NCBI RefSeq assembly: GCF_003710815.1
Contig: NZ_RHHP01000011.1
Location: 38,376-102,375 of the forward strand
DNA from: Brevibacillus centrosporus
Lineage (GTDB): Bacteria > Bacillota > Bacilli > Brevibacillales > Brevibacillaceae
Direction: 5' to 3'
Length of the DNA stretch: 64,000 nucleotides
The notes below the pieces were generated by a model. That model did not search any database. It had not been told where the DNA came from and saw only the letters and a program-made list of their open reading frames with translations. Shown piece after piece: positions 62,485 through 64,000 of this stretch. Numbering within the stretch: the first letter of the stretch is position 1; each line of letters starts with the position of its first letter. The translations under genes were made by a program, and so were the position numbers.

Positions 62485-63099
62485 ATGATTAAGAATAAAA
62501 TCCCGATGGTTACTACTATATTAGTCCTAGCTATTGGATTTATCGTTTTATCAACAAATGATTTAACTGCTGAAGCTAGTAAAGAGGAAAAAATAATTTC
62601 TTACCCTGGTGAGATTATAAAGTATGATGATTTGAATGATCTTGAAAAGGATGCTCCAATAATTGTTCAGGCAACTTTTACTGGAGATCGTGAAACCGTT
62701 TATCCGAATATAACAGAAGGAAGACTTTTCCGATCAGATTCGCTAGTCGAAATCAAAAAAGTATTTAAAGGCGATCTAAATAAAAAGGATCAAATCGTTG
62801 TGTACGAGCCAGCCTATTTAGATGAAAATGACGTTTTTGTAACTATCGATGGATATAATCTTATGGACGAGAAGGAAACCTACACATTGTTTTTAAAACC
62901 AGTTAAAAACAAAAAGGGTTACGCGATTGCTGGCATGTATCAAGGGAAATACTATAATAAAGTACAGGGAAATGGCAAAAGTGTGAAGAGAAGTTTCGAC
63001 TATAAAGATTTAAATGAGGTCGATTACTTTGGTGGAAATGTAGAGCATTTTAAAAGATTAAAAGAGCAGGTGGTAAAAAAATATAAATTGGTAGATTGA
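62485..63099 (+). CDS. secreted protein of unknown function
   Basis: The product is 204 residues from the ATG after AAAGGTGG; an in-frame GTG at 62473 is less likely. The N-terminal signal or anchor is MVTTILVLAIGFIVLSTNDLTAEAS. The mature part is beta-rich: DAPIIVQATFTGDRETVYPN, VEIKKVFKGDLNKKDQIVVYEPAYL, ETYTLFLKPVKNKKGYAIAGMYQGKY. This pattern occurs in exported OB-like proteins of Bacillales. It follows the metalloprotease by 14 bases, so the two probably form an operon; it may be a propeptide-like inhibitor or partner. Confidence 0.78.
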   Translation: MIKNKIPMVTTILVLAIGFIVLSTNDLTAEASKEEKIISYPGEIIKYDDLNDLEKDAPIIVQATFTGDRETVYPNITEGRLFRSDSLVEIKKVFKGDLNKKDQIVVYEPAYLDENDVFVTIDGYNLMDEKETYTLFLKPVKNKKGYAIAGMYQGKYYNKVQGNGKSVKRSFDYKDLNEVDYFGGNVEHFKRLKEQVVKKYKLVD

Positions 63100-63106
63100 T
63101 TAAATG

Positions 63107-63141
63107 AAAATCCGATTGGGAATAATTCCATTCGGATTTTT
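63107..63141 (+). terminator. terminator after the metalloprotease operon
   Basis: AAAATCCGATTGGGAAT / CCATTCGGATTTTT-type stem (one mismatch) with a T tail, 8 bases after the stop. Confidence 0.8.
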
Positions 63142-63226
63142 AATATAAATTCGCGAACGTAAATAAAGATGTAACAATAGAGAAGTTAGTATCATCTAAA
63201 GATCAGCAGTATATGGAGGTGACCTT

Positions 63227-63979
63227 ATGAAACTCATGTTAATTCCCCTAATACTAATCTTCTTGATGGATAGCAACTCTTTTAATTCCTACCACCATGC
63301 TGTAACGCAGGAAGAACTATCAAAATACAATGAATTTACTGGTGAATGCGGCTTATTAGTCGATGAGTATGATCCTGAATTGATGTGGAATAACATCAAA
63401 TATTTGAAGAACTATGAATCAGATACGAAAGGGTTAGAACGTGGCAAGAAAATCGGAGAAGTATTGTTTAAAATGAACGGGAATGTTTGCCTAGGTTACA
63501 AAAGGAAACATGGAGATGCAACATGGGCAGAGATTGGAACCCCCATCTATCAAGTAAAAGGATATACAGAAAAATTTCGGATCTTCGTAGGTGATGATTT
63601 GTACGAAGCATTGGAAAATCCCTATGCAAAAAAAATTGGGGACATTTTCGATATATCCGGAAAAATAAAGAAGATCACTATCGAGTACCCTATTGAAAAC
63701 TCCCCTTCAGTCGAATTTCCAGAAGAAGCTACGAAAAAATTCATTGATGAATTTCTGAATTTAGAATATGTTCCATTTAAAGACATTTACAAAACTTCAA
63801 TGTTTAGGAGTGAAAAATATTTTTTGCGTTTCCAACTTCATGACGACTCTAGTTTTATCGTTTCTTTTTGGCCCGATGAGAATGTATTTATACAAGGACA
63901 TGGAAATGACGTGACTAAAAAAATAATAATGAGCCATGCGGAAAAGCTCACGACTAAATACCCGCGATTCTATAATTAA
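63227..63979 (+). CDS. secreted protein of unknown function
   Basis: The product is 250 residues with GGAGGTGACC before the ATG. The signal peptide is short (MKLMLIPLILIFLMDSNSFNSY). The mature protein is mixed alpha/beta, with FTGECGLLVDEYDPELMWNNIKYLKN, IGTPIYQVKGYTEKFRIFVGDDLYEALENP and a C-terminal basic segment ending KYPRFYN. It has two cysteines (about 39 and 89), which could form a disulfide. No family is recognised. It is the last gene in the window and lies within element 2. Confidence 0.75.
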   Translation: MKLMLIPLILIFLMDSNSFNSYHHAVTQEELSKYNEFTGECGLLVDEYDPELMWNNIKYLKNYESDTKGLERGKKIGEVLFKMNGNVCLGYKRKHGDATWAEIGTPIYQVKGYTEKFRIFVGDDLYEALENPYAKKIGDIFDISGKIKKITIEYPIENSPSVEFPEEATKKFIDEFLNLEYVPFKDIYKTSMFRSEKYFLRFQLHDDSSFIVSFWPDENVFIQGHGNDVTKKIIMSHAEKLTTKYPRFYN

Positions 63980-64000
63980 TAACTCAACTTTCGCAGCTCA

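Overview
This window is chromosomal DNA from an endospore-former-type Firmicute. The protein sequences and gene order fit Brevibacillus or a close Paenibacillaceae relative. The main reason is a conserved block near the replication origin: gdpP, rplI, dnaB, purA, walRKHIJ, an htrA-type protease, yyzF, rlmH. I see no tRNA, rRNA or CRISPR array.

Region 1 (1-15255) is core genome on the plus strand. It holds c-di-AMP hydrolysis, ribosomal protein L9, replicative helicase, purine synthesis with a PurR-like operator, a LysM/G5/M23 cell-wall hydrolase, the essential WalRK cell-wall two-component operon, the HtrA-like protease, a CxxH/CxxC protein and RlmH.

Region 2 (15256-29100) is an accessory junkyard starting exactly at the rlmH stop codon. 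The rlmH 3' end is repeated twice more (18107-18133 and 19492-19518). Each copy still encodes the RlmH tail and is flanked by matching inverted arms. This is the signature of two small tandem SCC-like cassettes, one with a SEC-C protein and a Fic protein and one with a DUF5677-like protein. Beyond them lie phage-type small genes, a bacteriocin-like remnant, a Rep-like gene, and two serine recombinases: one has lost its catalytic serine and the other is cut off by a deletion junction near 25240. Then come an AraC fragment, a VOC protein, a solitary TIR protein, an IS3 scrap and a SUKH gene interrupted by one stop codon.

Region 3 (29200-50410) is mostly ordinary metabolism and transport: malate:quinone oxidoreductase, a PadR-controlled heterodimeric ABC exporter, ahpCF with Fur/PerR-like boxes, a large SF1 helicase-nuclease, a lysine-riboswitch-controlled amino-acid ABC importer, an XRE-cupin regulator, an esterase, a DODA-type dioxygenase, an LLM oxidoreductase and a MarR-MFS operon with a shared operator.

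Region 4 (50412-64000) is a second accessory zone. The first ~110 codons of topB (DNA topoisomerase III) occur twice, 6962 bp apart and about 98% identical. Both are cut at the codons of the TOPRIM active-site motif and both are followed by related ~150-bp element ends with co-varying ATGTRCA repeats. I infer tandem integrative elements targeting topB. Their cargo is mostly secreted or membrane proteins, an ECF sigma/anti-sigma pair whose ectodomain is shared with a secreted neighbour, M23 and metzincin-like hydrolases, and transposon wrecks (Tn3, IS110). The second element runs off the window.
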